Shown: piece by piece, positions 4,170 to 5,499 of the stretch
Layout: each line of letters starts with the position of its first letter
Numbering within the stretch: the stretch's first letter is position 1
Assembly: GCA_024275215.1 (NCBI GenBank)
Contig: JAJRZO010000214.1
Coordinates: forward strand, 1 to 5,499
DNA length: 5,499 bases
From: Candidatus Zixiibacteriota bacterium
Lineage (GTDB): Bacteria; Zixibacteria; MSB-5A5; JAABVY01; JAHJOQ01
Reading direction: 5' to 3'
Position numbers and translations under genes: made by a program
The notes under the pieces: generated by a model
Told to the model about the DNA's origin: nothing
Database searches by the model: none
The model's input: only the letters and a program-made list of their open reading frames with translations

Positions 4170-5474
4170 TTGAAAACTCTTGAAAGCAAAATAAGGGATC
4201 ACTCGGCGGTCGTGGGTGTGATAGGGCTTGGATATGTAGGTCTGCCGCTTGCAATCGAATTTACCGAGGAAGGATTCAAGGTCATCGGTTTCGATCTCTC
4301 GCAACAGAAATGCAAGCTGGTCAATTCCGGCAAATCGGATATTGCGGATGTTTCGAGCGAAAGGGTGAGCGCACAGGTTAAGATTAAGAACCTTGTTGCT
4401 ACTGATGATTTCTCAAAGTTGAAACAGGTTGACTGCGTTGCGATATGTGTGCCGACTCCTCTTTCGAAGACCAAGGATCCGGATGTCACATATATCCTGA
4501 GCGCTGTCAAGCAGGTCAAGAAATATCTCCATAAGAATATGCTGGTTGTTCTCGAATCGACAACATATCCCGGTACGACAGAAGAATTGATCCGACCGCT
4601 GCTTGAAAAGACCGGGCTTAAAGTCGGTACCGATTTCTTTCTTGCGTTTTCACCTGAGCGAATCGATCCCGGCAATGAGAGATACACGACCAAGAACACA
4701 CCAAGGATTGTCGGCGGGACAACTCCGAAATGCCGCAAGATCGCTAAGGTGCTTTATGAGCAGGTGATCAATCACGCACACATGGTGTCATCGACACAGG
4801 CGGCTGAGATGGTCAAGCTGCTCGAAAACACATTTCGTTCGGTGAATATCGCGCTGGTCAATGAGGTTGCGCTGATGTGTGATCGTCTCAAGATCGATGT
4901 CTGGGAGATTATCGATGCCGCATCGACAAAGCCATTCGGTTTCATGCCATTCTACCCGGGACCGGGTCTCGGTGGTCATCGTATTCCCAACAATCCGCAC
5001 TATCTTGCGTGGAAACTCAAATCGCTCAACTATTATTCTCGTTTCATCGAACTGGCGGGTGACATAAATTCACACATGCCGGAATATGTTGTCGAGCGGG
5101 TGAGTCGTGCCCTCAATGCGACAGGTACAGCTCTCAAAGGCGCGAAAGTGATCGTACTGGGTGTTGCGTACAAGCGTGATATTTCCGACCTGCGAGAATC
5201 ACCGGCGCTGGATGTTATCAGGCTGCTTGAAAACGATGGTGCGAAGGTATCGTACACCGATCCGTATGTGCCGGTTGTACAGTTCGATACCGGCAAGAAG
5301 AAATCGGTCAAACTGACGGCGAATATGTTGCAGACGGCTGATATTGTCGTGATCCTGACAGACCACACCAATTTCAATTATCAGTGGATTGTCGATAATG
5401 CACGACTCGTGTTCGACACACGCAACGCATGCAGCCGAATCAGAAACGGGAAGAAAAAGATAATAAGATTGTAG
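4170..5474 (+). CDS. UDP-glucose/GDP-mannose dehydrogenase-family protein with catalytic Cys replaced by Arg
   Basis: The 434-residue product has the family's full three-domain length. Domain 1 begins with the NAD-binding GVIGLGYVGLPLA (16-28), followed by D42 for ribose binding and CVPTPL (93-98). EST-TYPGTTEE (129-139) and SPERIDPGN (161-169) are canonical for the UDP-GlcNAc/ManNAc 6-dehydrogenase branch (WbpA, WecC, TviB type). The central helix has K216 and N220 in KLLENTFRSVNIALVNE. The C-terminal domain has GVAYKRDISDLRESPALD (331-348). These enzymes oxidise C6 of a UDP-sugar twice to the uronic acid. The catalytic motif, normally GGHC-I-P-x-D-P, reads GGHRIPNNPHYL (268-279). Cys is R271 (codon CGT, 4980-4982) and Asp is N275 (AAT). 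The frame is otherwise intact, so this is either a real specialisation, a loss of dehydrogenase function, or a sequencing error at one base. It is the third gene of the operon, 2 bp after rmd, with a TTG start and a strong ribosome binding site. Substrate is not determinable. Confidence 0.88.
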   Translation: MKTLESKIRDHSAVVGVIGLGYVGLPLAIEFTEEGFKVIGFDLSQQKCKLVNSGKSDIADVSSERVSAQVKIKNLVATDDFSKLKQVDCVAICVPTPLSKTKDPDVTYILSAVKQVKKYLHKNMLVVLESTTYPGTTEELIRPLLEKTGLKVGTDFFLAFSPERIDPGNERYTTKNTPRIVGGTTPKCRKIAKVLYEQVINHAHMVSSTQAAEMVKLLENTFRSVNIALVNEVALMCDRLKIDVWEIIDAASTKPFGFMPFYPGPGLGGHRIPNNPHYLAWKLKSLNYYSRFIELAGDINSHMPEYVVERVSRALNATGTALKGAKVIVLGVAYKRDISDLRESPALDVIRLLENDGAKVSYTDPYVPVVQFDTGKKKSVKLTANMLQTADIVVILTDHTNFNYQWIVDNARLVFDTRNACSRIRNGKKKIIRL

Positions 5475-5499
5475 GCGGGGTAGATAGAGCCTCACGTTC

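Noticed and set aside
4977..5006. A frameshift as the cause of the missing Cys in the dehydrogenase
   Set aside because: The residues on both sides (GPGLGGH and IP-x-x-P-x-YLAWK) stay in register with the family, so only substitutions are present.
2741..5495. Many minus-strand frames across the sugar operon (for example 4199-4738 and 5033-5377)
   Set aside because: All are antisense to Gmd, Rmd-like or dehydrogenase genes with strong motif support. Their length follows from the codon usage of the sense genes.
1..5499. CRISPR array, insertion sequence, toxin-antitoxin or phage defence genes
   Set aside because: I saw no regularly spaced repeats, transposase or integrase motifs, or small paired genes of these kinds.

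Overview
The window is ordinary bacterial chromosome, tightly packed, of moderate GC content. It appears to be the edge of a cell-surface polysaccharide locus. Nothing names the organism directly. The Gram-negative-style envelope enzymes, an exported TPR protein rich in Trp and Tyr, and consensus sigma-70-type promoters fit an environmental or candidate-phylum bacterium, perhaps of the FCB group. That placement is an impression, not evidence.

Layout. Bases 1-203 hold no gene I can identify, but they contain two inverted repeats and short open frames that run off the window edge. Bases 204-279 are a complete minus-strand tRNA-Asn(GTT) with an encoded CCA end. It is preceded on its own strand by a perfect TTGACA-16 bp-TATAAT promoter whose -35 box overlaps the stop codon of the next gene. 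Bases 346-921 (minus) encode a PAP2-family membrane phosphatase, and 952-2016 (minus) encode a secreted TPR-like protein of unknown role. These two are 30 bp apart and probably co-transcribed.

A 217-bp divergent intergenic region (2017-2233) carries a good plus-strand promoter. It drives a compact three-gene plus-strand operon: gmd (GDP-mannose 4,6-dehydratase, 2234-3202), an Rmd-like GDP-4-keto-6-deoxy-mannose reductase (3208-4167), and a UDP-glucose/GDP-mannose dehydrogenase-family protein (4170-5474, TTG start). The gaps between these genes are 5 and 2 bp.

How the genes fit together. Gmd and the reductase together would make a GDP-6-deoxyhexose, most likely GDP-D-rhamnose, from GDP-mannose. 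The third protein belongs to the family that makes nucleotide-sugar uronic acids, such as UDP-GlcNAcA or UDP-ManNAcA. The PAP2 enzyme could recycle the undecaprenyl pyrophosphate released during polysaccharide assembly. Glycosyltransferases, flippase and polymerase would be expected downstream of the window.

The most unusual point is in the third enzyme. The nearly invariant catalytic cysteine of the GGHC-I-P motif is replaced by arginine (R271), and the neighbouring conserved Asp by Asn (N275), while the other recognisable active-site motifs are intact. I see no mobile element, CRISPR array or defence system.
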